Counted from the first letter of the stretch, positions 7,436 to 14,294 are shown. The stretch: DNA of 28,336 nt from Anaerolineaceae bacterium UBA700 (GCA_002298885.1 DBMK01000083.1:1-28336), one strand, 5' to 3'. Notes: generated by a model from the sequence alone, not told the origin. Numbers and translations: made by a program.

Positions 7436-8422
7436 CTATGAAGGCAAGCCGACAGCAGCCCGCACTTCTTCCATCGTCTTCTCGGCGATGGCCCGGGCGC
7501 GCCCGGCCCCGTCGCGCAGGATATCCCACACGCCTTCTGGATCCTTTTCGAACTCGCTCCGGCGAGCGCGGAAAGGCTCGAGGCTGAAATTGAGGTTCTT
7601 CGCCATCAGTTTCTTGCAGTCCACGCAGCCGATGCCTGCCCGGCGGCATTCGGTGTTGACCATCTGCACTTCCTCGGCGGAGGAAAACACCTTGTGGAAA
7701 GAGAAAACGTTGCAGATATCCGGGTTGCCGGGATCGGTGCGGCGGATGCGCGCCGGGTCGGTGACCATGGTCATGACCCGTTTTTGGGTTTCTTCGGGGG
7801 TGGAAGCCAGCTCGATGTGGTTATCCAGGCTCTTACTCATCTTCTGCACCCCGTCCGTGCCGATCACCTTGGGGATTTCGGTCCCCTTCATTTGCGGCTC
7901 TTTCAGGACGTCCGTCTTAAACGCGAAATTAAACGAGCGCACCGTCTCACGCGTGAATTCCAGGTGCGGCGCCTGGTCGATCCCCACCGGGACGACGTCC
8001 GTCTTATAGAGGGCGATGTCGGCGGCCATCAACACCGGGTAGCCGACCAGGCCGTAATTGACGTTGTGCGGCTGCTGGCGGATCTTCTCCTTGAAGGTCG
8101 GCAGGTCGGTCAGCTTGCCCAGCGGCGTAACCATGGACAGGATCGTGTGCAGCTCGGTCACCTGGGGCACGTTGGATTGGATGAATACGATCGATTCCTG
8201 CGGGCGGATGCCGGCTGCCAGCCAATCCAGCGCCATTTCGTAGGTGTTCTGGCGCAGGTCCTGGGTGTTCTCCAGGGTCGTCAGGGCGTGAAGATCGACG
8301 ATGCAGTAGACGCAGTCGTAATCCTCCTGCAGGGCGACGTAATTCTTGATCGCGCCCAGGTAATTACCAAGATGCTGGCGCCCGGTGGGGCGGGCGCCGG
8401 AAAAGACACGTCCTTTTTTCAC
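7436..8422 (-). CDS. trpS: Tryptophanyl-tRNA synthetase
   Basis: This 328-residue class I aminoacyl-tRNA synthetase charges tRNA-Trp. The HIGH-equivalent motif is in RPTGRQHLGNYLGA (about 10-23), and the KMSKS loop is intact (KMSKSLDNHI, near residue 198). The GAR-P-TG start and the C-terminal anticodon-binding helices (ECRRAGIGCVDCKK) match bacterial TrpRS. Translation starts with GTG at 8422, only 9 nt after the stop codon of the SelW-like gene, so its expression is probably coupled to the genes upstream. dtd and the SUI1-like gene follow closely. Confidence 0.97.
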   Translation of the reverse strand: MKKGRVFSGARPTGRQHLGNYLGAIKNYVALQEDYDCVYCIVDLHALTTLENTQDLRQNTYEMALDWLAAGIRPQESIVFIQSNVPQVTELHTILSMVTPLGKLTDLPTFKEKIRQQPHNVNYGLVGYPVLMAADIALYKTDVVPVGIDQAPHLEFTRETVRSFNFAFKTDVLKEPQMKGTEIPKVIGTDGVQKMSKSLDNHIELASTPEETQKRVMTMVTDPARIRRTDPGNPDICNVFSFHKVFSSAEEVQMVNTECRRAGIGCVDCKKLMAKNLNFSLEPFRARRSEFEKDPEGVWDILRDGAGRARAIAEKTMEEVRAAVGLPS

Positions 8423-8431
8423 TCGAATCCA

Positions 8432-8680
8432 CTAACCTTTCTTGAGATAATCTCCAATCAGCCCGGCCACCTCCCCGTTCTCGGCGTGGCGCTCGGTCTT
8501 CAGCTTGGAGTAAAGTAACTGGCCGTTTACAGTGATCTCGTACCGCCCGCCATCCGAAGGGATGAGGGTGATTGATTCGATATCCTCTTCGTATTTTTCC
8601 AAAAGTTCGGCCGCCAGACCGGTGGCCCTGGGGGTGTAGTGTCAGACCGCGCAGTATTCAATCAAAATCTTGAGCAGCAT
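8432..8680 (-). CDS. SelW/Rdx-family selenoprotein with in-frame UGA
   Basis: This gene is hidden because a TGA at 8644-8642 would end it after about 12 codons. Reading the TGA as selenocysteine gives an 82-residue protein that starts MLLKILIEYC-A-V-U-HYTPRA and ends DYLKKG. This is the thioredoxin-like Rdx/SelW family: beta strand, the C-x-x-U redox motif, then R-A-x-x-L-A-x-E-L and a C-terminal GRYEITVNGQLLYSKLKT, all with the normal length. Downstream of the UGA the frame stays open for 69 codons and remains family-like, which argues against decay. The ATG at 8680 has AGGAG 9 nt upstream; an ATG at 8686 is also in frame. The family is linked to redox control through mixed disulfide/selenenylsulfide chemistry. 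The gene ends 9 nt before trpS. No selA, selB, selC or selD gene lies in this window, so selenium use by the organism is not shown here. Confidence 0.82.
8609..8644 (-). promoter_or_regulatory. UGA codon plus candidate bacterial SECIS hairpin
   Basis: On the minus strand the UGA (8644-8642) is followed 15 nt later by a stem-loop. GGCC (8627-8624) pairs with GGCC (8612-8609), then an A/C mismatch, then CC with GG, leaving the apical loop GGUCU (8620-8616). An alternative inner stem GCCA/UGGC keeps GGUC in the loop. The first two loop bases are G and the loop lies about 21 nt from the UGA, matching the published pattern for bacterial SECIS elements; the E. coli fdhF loop also contains GGUC. Binding by SelB is inferred. 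Confidence 0.7.
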
Positions 8681-8756
8681 TGTCATTCTCTCCTGAGAAA
8701 TTTTATTGATCCCCATTTAATAAATGGTTCGAATTTCGATTGGGGCATCAGGCTTT

Positions 8757-8762
8757 ATTATA
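8757..8762 (-). promoter_or_regulatory. Candidate -10 box upstream of the SelW-like gene
   Basis: TATAAT on the minus strand (8762-8757) lies in the 96-nt gap before the SelW-like start. No convincing -35 is seen. The genes upstream could equally supply transcription. Confidence 0.3.
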
Positions 8763-8776
8763 TTGCATTTTTCAGG

Positions 8777-9151
8777 CTACTTTTCTTTAAAAGGTTTCCC
8801 GCAAGCCGGGCAAACCGAATCGAACTCATTAACACTCCGAAAGCCGCAGTACTGGCACTCGAATATGCCCTCGGCAATTTCCAGTTTCTTTCCCCGGTTT
8901 TTCAAAAAGAACTTGTACAGCCGATGGTCCAAAACCTGTTCGAAGATTAAAAGGGCGATAAAAACTACCAGAAGGCTCATCCCCAAGAAAACCGAAATTT
9001 GGATTAAATTACCCACCATGCTTCCGGTAGAACTGGATTGTCTCGATGCCTGTGCAAAAAGGGATAAAGCCACCGGGATTCCGATGGTCAGGATAGCAAT
9101 GGCAAATAAGAATTTGCCGCCAATTTCATGCAGGTTCAGCCAGCGATTCAT
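8777..9151 (-). CDS. Two-TM protein with C-terminal zinc ribbon
   Basis: I cannot name this 124-residue membrane protein. It has two hydrophobic segments (about 13-34 and 47-72), a charged linker (DHRLYKFFLKNRGKK), and a C-terminal zinc ribbon or rubredoxin-like knuckle of two C-x2-C pairs about 13 residues apart (CQYC and CPAC, about 99-118). The ribbon would face the cytoplasm if both ends do. The gene follows the nitroreductase by 37 nt and precedes the SelW-like gene by about 96 nt, on the same strand. The four metal-binding Cys and the redox-active neighbours suggest, without proof, a role in thiol or metal homeostasis. Confidence 0.7.
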   Translation of the reverse strand: MNRWLNLHEIGGKFLFAIAILTIGIPVALSLFAQASRQSSSTGSMVGNLIQISVFLGMSLLVVFIALLIFEQVLDHRLYKFFLKNRGKKLEIAEGIFECQYCGFRSVNEFDSVCPACGKPFKEK

Positions 9152-9188
9152 TTTTGGCTAACCTCAGGCAGGTTATTCGAATGTGGCG

Positions 9189-9926
9189 CTACAACCGCTT
9201 CCCCAGGCTCGCCAGGTAGATGGTGAACAACTCGACTCCATCTACGCCGAGCACTGAATTCGTCTGGTCGTCGTCGTAGGCGGCAATGGCGCACACACCG
9301 CAATTGATCGCCTCGGCCGCCAGGTAAAGGTTTTGGCACACGTGCCCGGCATCCAGATGCAGGTAGCGGTAGCCGCGTTCGCCGTAGCGCCAGTACATGC
9401 GCTGGCGTACGGCAACCCAGGCGAAGGTGATCGCGCTGGTGCGCACCTGGTTCTGGTCGTGACAGGCGGCCGTTATCTGCTCGGTGATATTCGGGTCCAG
9501 GTTGACTTCGAGCAGGGCGTGCTCGATGGCTGCGTAGCGGTACAGGCCGATCGGCAGACCTTCCACCCGGTTGCACAGGATGAAGGTCTCGAAGGCGTGC
9601 CTGGCGCCGGCGGAGGGCACCGTGCGCAGGGTCACCGGGCGGCTGCTGACCCGTTTGACTCCTTGGGTGCACCACAGCAAGAATCCCAGCTCCGCCAAAG
9701 CCAGGGGTTGGCTGCTGTAATTGCGCACCGTCTTGCGCTGCTCGATCAGGCTGAGCAGGTCGACCGGGGCGATCTGGCCGGCGGCCGGCCTGGGGAGCTC
9801 AATCAGCTTCGCGTCGGGCGGGCAGGGCAGCTCGAGCGGCGGCTGGGGCAGGTGCAGCTCCTCGCCGGACGGCTCGAGATAGCGATACTGGGTCTTGAGC
9901 ATGAACTCCTTGCCGATGTCTTTCAT
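9189..9926 (-). CDS. SagB/nitroreductase-family oxidoreductase
   Basis: This 245-residue protein belongs to the nitroreductase superfamily, SagB/ThcOx type, whose members use FMN. The characteristic start of the domain is visible: SLIEQRKTVRNYSSQPLALAELGFLLWCTQG (R-x-S/T-x-R-x-Y plus L-x-x-L-L-W-x-x-x-G). A central SAGARHAFETFI follows, then GLYRY, and the C-terminal HLDAGHVCQNLYLAAEAINCGVCAIAAYDDD, which corresponds to the A-G-H-x-x-Q-N FMN-binding helix. I chose the ATG at 9926 (AAGGA 6 nt upstream); an in-frame TTG at 9932 is an alternative. SagB proteins oxidise azolines in peptide natural products, but no cyclodehydratase or precursor peptide is nearby, so a stand-alone redox enzyme is more likely. 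It heads the minus-strand cluster containing the selenoprotein. Confidence 0.85.
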   Translation of the reverse strand: MKDIGKEFMLKTQYRYLEPSGEELHLPQPPLELPCPPDAKLIELPRPAAGQIAPVDLLSLIEQRKTVRNYSSQPLALAELGFLLWCTQGVKRVSSRPVTLRTVPSAGARHAFETFILCNRVEGLPIGLYRYAAIEHALLEVNLDPNITEQITAACHDQNQVRTSAITFAWVAVRQRMYWRYGERGYRYLHLDAGHVCQNLYLAAEAINCGVCAIAAYDDDQTNSVLGVDGVELFTIYLASLGKRL

Positions 9927-9948
9927 GTGCAATCCTTGAAAGAAGATT

Positions 9949-10082
9949 ATCCACGAATTACACGAATTTTAACGAATGGACACGAATTTTTTTAAAGGAA
10001 CCGCGAATTTCGCCAATTTACACGAATTCTTTGATATTTTAAGATTTGTGGTTATTCGTTAAAATTCGTGTAATTCGTGGAT
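9949..10082. repeat. Dispersed inverted-repeat element, copy 1
   Basis: Two perfect 29-bp inverted arms (9949-9977 and 10054-10082) made of CACGAATT-like words enclose 76 bp that contain further CACGAATT/CGCGAATTTCG words. A second element with the same outer arm sequence lies at 17358-17460. It has no coding capacity and looks like a miniature inverted-repeat or REP-type element. It fills the gap between the nitroreductase gene and the end of murJ. Confidence 0.85.
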
Positions 10083-10087
10083 AGTCT

Positions 10088-11674
10088 TTATTTTAATAGC
10101 CTGCGCTGCAAGAGGCCAGAAATCTGGCGGACTTCATTACCGTCAAGTATAACCAGTACCAGGGCGTAGATACCTGCGCCGGCGGCCACGCCGCCCAGGG
10201 CGGTGATGGCCACGTGGGCGTTGCTGGCCAGCGCCAGCCAGCCGGCGAGCATGGCCCCCATGGCCAGGGCCGCCAGGAATGCCTGCGCCAGGCCGGAGAG
10301 GATGGTCGCCCCGTGCAGGCCTCCCAGCCGCCGGCGCATCAGGTAGAGCAGGGCGAAGGCTTCCAGGTAGGTCGCCAGCGAATTGGCCAGCGCCAGGCCG
10401 CCGTGCGGCGCCCAGCCGATACGCCGGAACAGCTCCGAGAACAGCAGGCTGAAGACGAGGTTGAGCGACATGGCCGCCACGCCGACGAAAACGGGCGTGC
10501 GCGTGTCGTGCAGGGCATAAAAGGCCCGGCTGACCACCTCCACCACCGAAAATGCCACCAGCCCCAGGGCGTAGAACAACAGCGCCCAGGCCACCAGCTC
10601 GGTGGATTCGGCTGTGAACTCGCCGCGCTGGTAAAGCAGGGCCACCAGCGGCCTGCGCAGCAGGATCAGGCCCAGCGATGCCGGCACGGCCAGCAGCAGC
10701 ACGCCGCGCAGGGAAACCGCCAGCGAGGCGCGCATCTCGTCCAGCCGGCCGCGGGCGGCCTGCTCCGAGAATGTGGGCAGTGCCGCCACCGCCACCGATT
10801 GGGCAATGGCCGCCAGGGGCATGTACATGATCGGAAAAGCCAGGCTGATGCCGGTCAGGCTGCCGGAGGTCATGGCCGAGGCCAGGTTGGTATTGACCAG
10901 GAAATTGAGCTGGGTGATGGCCACGCCCAGCAGGCGGGGGGCCATCAGACGGGCGACTTCGAGGACGTGCGGGTAATGCAGCCCGAGGGTGAGCAGGTAG
11001 CGCCGCGCCGGCAGGCGCACCAGCGTGGGCAACTGAAGGCCGAGATGCAGGGCCGACCCCAGCACGACCCCGGCCGCAAGGCCGTAAATGCCGTAAATCG
11101 GCGCCAGGATCACCGCCCCGATGATCAGGCCAATCGAGTACATGGACGGCGCAAGGGCCGGGAACAGGAAGCTCTGGTGGGCGTTCAAAATGCCCATCAC
11201 CAGGCCGCTCAGCCCAAAAATGACCGCCGAGGGGAGCTGGATGCGCAGCAGCTCGACGGTGAGAGCGGCCTCGGCGGGATTGTTGGTGGAGAAAGAAGGC
11301 GCCAGGATGTAGCGTACCACTTCGTTGGCGAAGATGGCCGAAAGCAGGGCCAGGACGGTCATGATCAATGTGACCCAGTTGGCCAGGGCGGAGGCCAGGC
11401 GCCAGGCTCCGCGCCGGTCTTCGTGGACAATCAGGCCGGTGAGTGTAGGGATGAACGCCGAGCCCAGCGCCCCGCCGGCCACCAGGTTGAACAGGATCTC
11501 GGAGAAGCGGTTGGCCGCAAAAAAGGCGTCTGATTCCATCCCAGTGCCGAAAGTGTGAGCGATCAAGATCTTGGCCAGCAGGCTGGCGACCTGGCCAAAG
11601 ACGACCGCTGCCATAATGGTTCCGGCAGCGCGCACGATGCGGCGGTTGGCGGATGTTACGGGTATAGAGGCCAT
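10088..11674 (-). CDS. murJ: Lipid II flippase MurJ (MviN)
   Basis: This 528-residue multi-spanning protein (about 14 TM segments) belongs to the MurJ/MviN branch of the MOP exporter superfamily and moves lipid II across the cytoplasmic membrane for peptidoglycan synthesis. The N-terminus has the family pattern ANRRIVRAAGTIMAAVVFGQVASLLAKILIAHTFGTGMESDAFFAANRFSE in outline: an early Arg-rich helix, then the G-x-G-x-x-x-D-A-F-x-x-A motif, then LVAGGALGSAFIPT. A complete set of helices follows. The ATG at 11674 has no Shine-Dalgarno site, but a TATAAT lies 10 nt upstream on the same strand, so the message may be leaderless. The presence of murJ indicates a peptidoglycan-related pathway in this organism. 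Confidence 0.95.
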   Translation of the reverse strand: MASIPVTSANRRIVRAAGTIMAAVVFGQVASLLAKILIAHTFGTGMESDAFFAANRFSEILFNLVAGGALGSAFIPTLTGLIVHEDRRGAWRLASALANWVTLIMTVLALLSAIFANEVVRYILAPSFSTNNPAEAALTVELLRIQLPSAVIFGLSGLVMGILNAHQSFLFPALAPSMYSIGLIIGAVILAPIYGIYGLAAGVVLGSALHLGLQLPTLVRLPARRYLLTLGLHYPHVLEVARLMAPRLLGVAITQLNFLVNTNLASAMTSGSLTGISLAFPIMYMPLAAIAQSVAVAALPTFSEQAARGRLDEMRASLAVSLRGVLLLAVPASLGLILLRRPLVALLYQRGEFTAESTELVAWALLFYALGLVAFSVVEVVSRAFYALHDTRTPVFVGVAAMSLNLVFSLLFSELFRRIGWAPHGGLALANSLATYLEAFALLYLMRRRLGGLHGATILSGLAQAFLAALAMGAMLAGWLALASNAHVAITALGGVAAGAGIYALVLVILDGNEVRQISGLLQRRLLK

Positions 11675-11684
11675 ACAGGAAGGT

Positions 11685-11690
11685 ATTATA
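11685..11690 (-). promoter_or_regulatory. -10 box of murJ, near-leaderless
   Basis: Perfect TATAAT on the minus strand (11690-11685). The expected transcript start, about 7 nt downstream, falls 3-4 nt before the murJ ATG at 11674. No clear -35. Confidence 0.5.
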
Positions 11691-11873
11691 CGTTAGGTAA
11701 GGATAAATTTAGATTAATTCTGCTTATCATCCTGCTGCAGGTAACAATAAAATATGACAATTTCCCTCCTAATCAATGACAAATGGACCTGGGTATAAAA
11801 AATCGCTTTGTGCTATCCTTCACATCGTGGTTTATGGATAAATTATAGATTTACTCACAATCATTCGGGTTGT

Positions 11874-11907
11874 TGGTTCAACTGTGCAGGATGCACGTTT
11901 CGAACCA
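11874..11907 (+). other. Structured leader hairpin before the ferredoxin gene
   Basis: The 260 nt between murJ and the ferredoxin gene are AT-rich apart from this element. An outer 6-bp stem (11874-11879 with 11902-11907, TGGTTC/GAACCA) encloses an inner 5-bp stem (11884-11888 with 11892-11896, GTGCA/TGCAC, loop GGA). It lies 28 nt before the ATG, just ahead of the ribosome-binding site. It could be a 5'-UTR regulatory or stabilising structure; no known riboswitch is recognised. Confidence 0.4.
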
Positions 11908-11935
11908 GGCTCACCAGGTTGAAAGGATTATAAAA

Positions 11936-12106
11936 ATGGCTCACTCGATTAGCTCAGAATGCATCCAATGCGGCGCCTGCGAGGCCGAATGCCCGAACAG
12001 CGCCATCGCCGAAGAGGACGGTGGCTTCGTCGTCGACGCGACCAAATGCGAGGACTGCGGTGACTGCGTAGACGTCTGCCCGACGAATGCGATCGCACAG
12101 CGGTAA
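11936..12106 (+). CDS. 2[4Fe-4S] ferredoxin
   Basis: This 56-residue clostridial-type ferredoxin is a small cytoplasmic electron carrier. It has two C-x2-C-x2-C-x3-C-P motifs, [12 protein letters not shown] (about 9-20) and [12 protein letters not shown] (about 39-50), which is a complete set of eight ligands for two [4Fe-4S] clusters. The internal two-fold repeat is clear, and the protein is strongly acidic. The ATG at 11936 has AAAGGA 9 nt upstream; an in-frame extension to 11870 is not needed for the fold. The gene is monocistronic, with a strong terminator 14 nt after the stop. Low-potential ferredoxins of this type suit an anaerobic metabolism. Confidence 0.96.
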   Translation: MAHSISSECIQCGACEAECPNSAIAEEDGGFVVDATKCEDCGDCVDVCPTNAIAQR

Positions 12107-12119
12107 GAAATACTAAAGA

Positions 12120-12167
12120 AAATGCGGATTTTTCGAAGGCCTCGCCGTCGAAAGATCTGCATTTTTT
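12120..12167 (+). terminator. Intrinsic terminator of the ferredoxin gene
   Basis: A 17-bp stem (12120-12136 with 12148-12164, two G-U wobbles) with an 11-nt loop is followed by T residues to 12167. Confidence 0.85.
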
Positions 12168-12200
12168 AATCCCCGCCCCGGTTCCAGGGCAGGCATAAGG

Positions 12201-12206
12201 TATAAT
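12201..12206 (+). promoter_or_regulatory. -10 box giving a leaderless DsbA-like mRNA
   Basis: Perfect TATAAT whose last base is 7 nt before the ATG at 12213. The expected transcript start coincides with the start codon. No Shine-Dalgarno sequence fits in between, and no good -35 is seen. Confidence 0.6.
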
Positions 12207-12212
12207 TTAACC

Positions 12213-12926
12213 ATGATTACTGTGAATCCCCACGGCTCGGAAAAAGAGGGCACGGTAACGGCCAGGCGCTCCACGTTCGCCTGGCTGTTGTTCGTCGTCG
12301 TTGCCTTCGGCACAGGGCTGGGGCTGGGCTACCTGGCCTGGGGCACGCGTTTTCCATTGGAAGTCGCGGCGCCCGAATCGCAGGCGGAATCGGCTCCGCG
12401 GCGCATTTCCGTACCCACCGAAGGCTTCCCCTCCATCGGGCCGGCCGGCGCGCCGATTACCCTGGTCGAATTCAGCGATTTCGAATGCCCGTACTGCCGC
12501 CAGTGGTTTAGCGAAACCTGGCCGCAGCTTCAGAAAGCTTACGCCGGGAAAATCCGGTTGGTCTACCGCGACTTTCCGCTCTATGGGCTGCATCCCGACG
12601 CCGAAGCCGCCGCCGAGGCCGCCAACTGCGCCGGCGAGCAGGGGCAGTACTGGCCCTTCCACGACCGGCTGTTCAGCGGCAAGGCGCTCACAATGGATAA
12701 CTACCTGAGCTACGCCGCCGAGCTCAAGCTCGACCAGGCCAAATTCCAGGATTGCATGAGCACCCACCGCTACCAGAAAAATATCCAGGACAATTACGCC
12801 TTTGGGCAGACCCTGGGCATCACCGGGACGCCAACCTTTTTCCTGAACGGCATCCCCATGGTCGGCGCCCAGCCGTTTTCCGTATTCAAATCTTACATCG
12901 ATCAGGAATTGGCTTCAGCTAAATAA
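12213..12926 (+). CDS. Membrane-anchored DsbA-family thioredoxin-fold protein
   Basis: This 237-residue protein has an N-terminal TM anchor (about 22-44), a short linker, and a DsbA/BdbD-like thioredoxin domain (about 70-233) outside the membrane. The redox motif C-P-Y-C is at Cys92-Cys95 (DFECPYC), and the cis-Pro loop is G-T-P-T-F-F near residue 206. The interrupting helical insert of the DsbA fold (AAEAANCAGEQGQYWPFHDRLF in outline) is present. Such proteins oxidise or isomerise disulfides in secreted proteins. This is relevant because the secreted lysozyme-fold protein downstream is Cys-rich. The start has a TATAAT 7 nt upstream and looks leaderless. The protein is longer than a minimal thioredoxin and normal for the DsbA type. 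Confidence 0.9.
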   Translation: MITVNPHGSEKEGTVTARRSTFAWLLFVVVAFGTGLGLGYLAWGTRFPLEVAAPESQAESAPRRISVPTEGFPSIGPAGAPITLVEFSDFECPYCRQWFSETWPQLQKAYAGKIRLVYRDFPLYGLHPDAEAAAEAANCAGEQGQYWPFHDRLFSGKALTMDNYLSYAAELKLDQAKFQDCMSTHRYQKNIQDNYAFGQTLGITGTPTFFLNGIPMVGAQPFSVFKSYIDQELASAK

Positions 12927-13018
12927 ACAATGCAAATTGCTCAAGAGGGGTTCATTTTTATCGCGAATGGCGCGATTATTTTCCTACCATATTCTATCTA
13001 AGGGGGAAAGATACCCAA

Positions 13019-13684
13019 ATGAAAAAGTTCATAGCCGTCGCCGGGAATATCGGGGTTGGTAAATCAACGCTTGTGCAGTTATTGTGCGCCCGCTTGAGCT
13101 GGGAGCCGTTTTACGAGCCGGTCACCGAAAATCCCTACCTGGCCGATTTCTATCGCGATATGCCCTCCTGGAGCTTCCATTCCCAGGTGTTCTTCCTTTC
13201 CCACCGCCTGCGCATCCACAAGGACCTGCTCAGCTATCCCGGGTCGGTCGTCCAGGACCGCAGCGTATACGAAGACGCCGAGGTGTTTGCCCAGAACCTG
13301 TACCTGCAAGGCTTTTTCAGCGAGCGCGACTACCAGACTTATCGCGCCCTATACCAGACATTGTGCGAATTCCTACCGCCCCCGGACCTGTTGATTTACC
13401 TGCGCTCCTCCGTACCCACCCTTCAAGCGCGCATCTCCCTGCGCGGCCGGGCTTACGAACGGACGATTGCCACCGACTACCTGGCGCAATTGAACCAGCT
13501 TTATGAAAATTGGATCGCGGGGTTTACGCTTTGCCCGGTGCTCGCCGTCCCAGCGGATAACCTGGATTACGTGGCGCACCCTTCCCACCTGGACCTAATC
13601 GTGCGCAAGGTACAGGAAAAACTGACGGGCAAAGAAGAAGTGATCTTTGGGCCGGATGAAGTATCGCAGACAGAAAATGAGTGA
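13019..13684 (+). CDS. Deoxynucleoside kinase
   Basis: This 221-residue kinase belongs to the dNK family (deoxyadenosine/deoxyguanosine/deoxycytidine kinases), which phosphorylates deoxynucleosides for salvage. The P-loop GNIGVGKST is at residues 9-17. The substrate-binding E-P-V-x-x-N-P-Y-L segment follows (about 39-46), then the D-R-S motif in QDRSVYEDAEVFA (near residue 82), and the Arg-rich LID in RISLRGRAYERTI (near residue 145). No TM or signal is seen. The purine-rich sequence AAGGGGGAAAG upstream may serve as ribosome-binding site. The gene converges with spoVS with only 3 nt between the stop codons. Nucleoside preference cannot be read reliably. Confidence 0.93.
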   Translation: MKKFIAVAGNIGVGKSTLVQLLCARLSWEPFYEPVTENPYLADFYRDMPSWSFHSQVFFLSHRLRIHKDLLSYPGSVVQDRSVYEDAEVFAQNLYLQGFFSERDYQTYRALYQTLCEFLPPPDLLIYLRSSVPTLQARISLRGRAYERTIATDYLAQLNQLYENWIAGFTLCPVLAVPADNLDYVAHPSHLDLIVRKVQEKLTGKEEVIFGPDEVSQTENE

Positions 13685-13687
13685 TGC

Positions 13688-13948
13688 CTAGCGCGGCTCT
13701 ACGACCAGCCGGATCGCGGTGCGAACCTTGCCGTCGATATCCACGTCCACAAATTCGGGGATGCAGACCACGGCAATGCCATCTTCAGCAAGATATCCTT
13801 TTGCCAGAACGAGGGCTTTAACCGCCTGATTGACTGCGCCTGCGCCAATAGCCTGGACTTCGGCGCGCTTGTGCTCGCGTACTACTCCGGCTATGGCTCC
13901 GGCTACTGCTGCTGTGCGGGAGTTGGCTTTAACCTTGATCACGTCCAT
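13688..13948 (-). CDS. spoVS: Stage V sporulation protein S homologue
   Basis: This 86-residue protein matches SpoVS almost end to end: an MDVIKVKANS start, then VAGAIAGVVRE, AEVQAIGAGAVNQAVKAL, VCIPEFVDVDIDGKVRTAIRL and a terminal VEPR. SpoVS has an Alba-like fold and is presumed to bind nucleic acid. In Bacillus it is needed at a late sporulation stage, but close homologues occur in many non-sporulating bacteria including Chloroflexota and Deinococcota, so the name does not imply sporulation here. I chose the ATG at 13948, with GGGAG 7 nt upstream; upstream in-frame codons do not belong to the family. Probable promoter at 14141-14113. Confidence 0.95.
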   Translation of the reverse strand: MDVIKVKANSRTAAVAGAIAGVVREHKRAEVQAIGAGAVNQAVKALVLAKGYLAEDGIAVVCIPEFVDVDIDGKVRTAIRLVVEPR

Positions 13949-14112
13949 TTCGATCTCCCATTCTATGTTCGTGCACCAGATCAACGTTTATTGTGTGTAT
14001 TGACATCCTGGGCCGCATTATTTTCAGCTTTGCTAGTGACGATAAGCCGGATATTTTTCTAAAACCCAATCCCTTAGCTGTCTGGACAATTATTCGATCA
14101 TTTTCAATAAAA

Positions 14113-14141
14113 ATTGTACAATATTCATCGGTTAGAATCAA
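14113..14141 (-). promoter_or_regulatory. Candidate sigma70 promoter for spoVS
   Basis: Minus strand: TTGATT (14141-14136), 17-nt spacer, TACAAT (14118-14113). The transcript would start near 14106, giving a leader of about 158 nt. It lies in the AT-rich 346-nt divergent gap between spoVS and the secreted-protein gene; apart from this and the plus-strand promoter I see nothing else there. Confidence 0.5.
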
Positions 14142-14243
14142 GCACGAAATAAATTTTCTTTTGGTTTACGTATAAGAATGACCCGAAGCGAAAGACTTGC
14201 AGCCGCCCCGAGCGATGAATTTTGAATCGCCCAAATGTATTAG

Positions 14244-14271
14244 TTGCCTTTTCGTATATCTTTGTTAAAAT
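14244..14271 (+). promoter_or_regulatory. Candidate sigma70 promoter of the secreted lysozyme-fold gene
   Basis: TTGCCT (14244-14249), 16-nt spacer, TAAAAT (14266-14271). The transcript start near 14278 leaves a leader of about 17 nt before the TTG start codon. Confidence 0.45.
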
Positions 14272-14294
14272 GGAGTGGATAAGGGTATTATTAA

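Noticed and set aside
6975..8009. 344-codon plus-strand frame over dtd and trpS
   Set aside because: It is antisense to two clearly conserved genes and has Ser/Arg-rich shadow composition.
8642..8644. UGA as a genuine stop, making the SelW-like sequence a pseudogene
   Set aside because: The frame before and after is family-like with no other lesion, the UGA falls exactly at the Sec position, and a SECIS-like loop follows. A pseudogene is possible but less likely.
8639..8950. 103-codon plus-strand frame over the SelW start region
   Set aside because: It overlaps the minus-strand SelW and zinc-ribbon genes, has no Shine-Dalgarno site and no family resemblance.
9949..10082. Insertion sequence
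   Set aside because: Terminal inverted repeats are present but only 76 bp lie between them, with no transposase.
10214..11533. 439-codon open frame antisense to murJ
   Set aside because: Low-complexity Gln/Arg/Gly-rich translation, no start signal, and murJ on the other strand is unmistakable. It is a codon-bias shadow.
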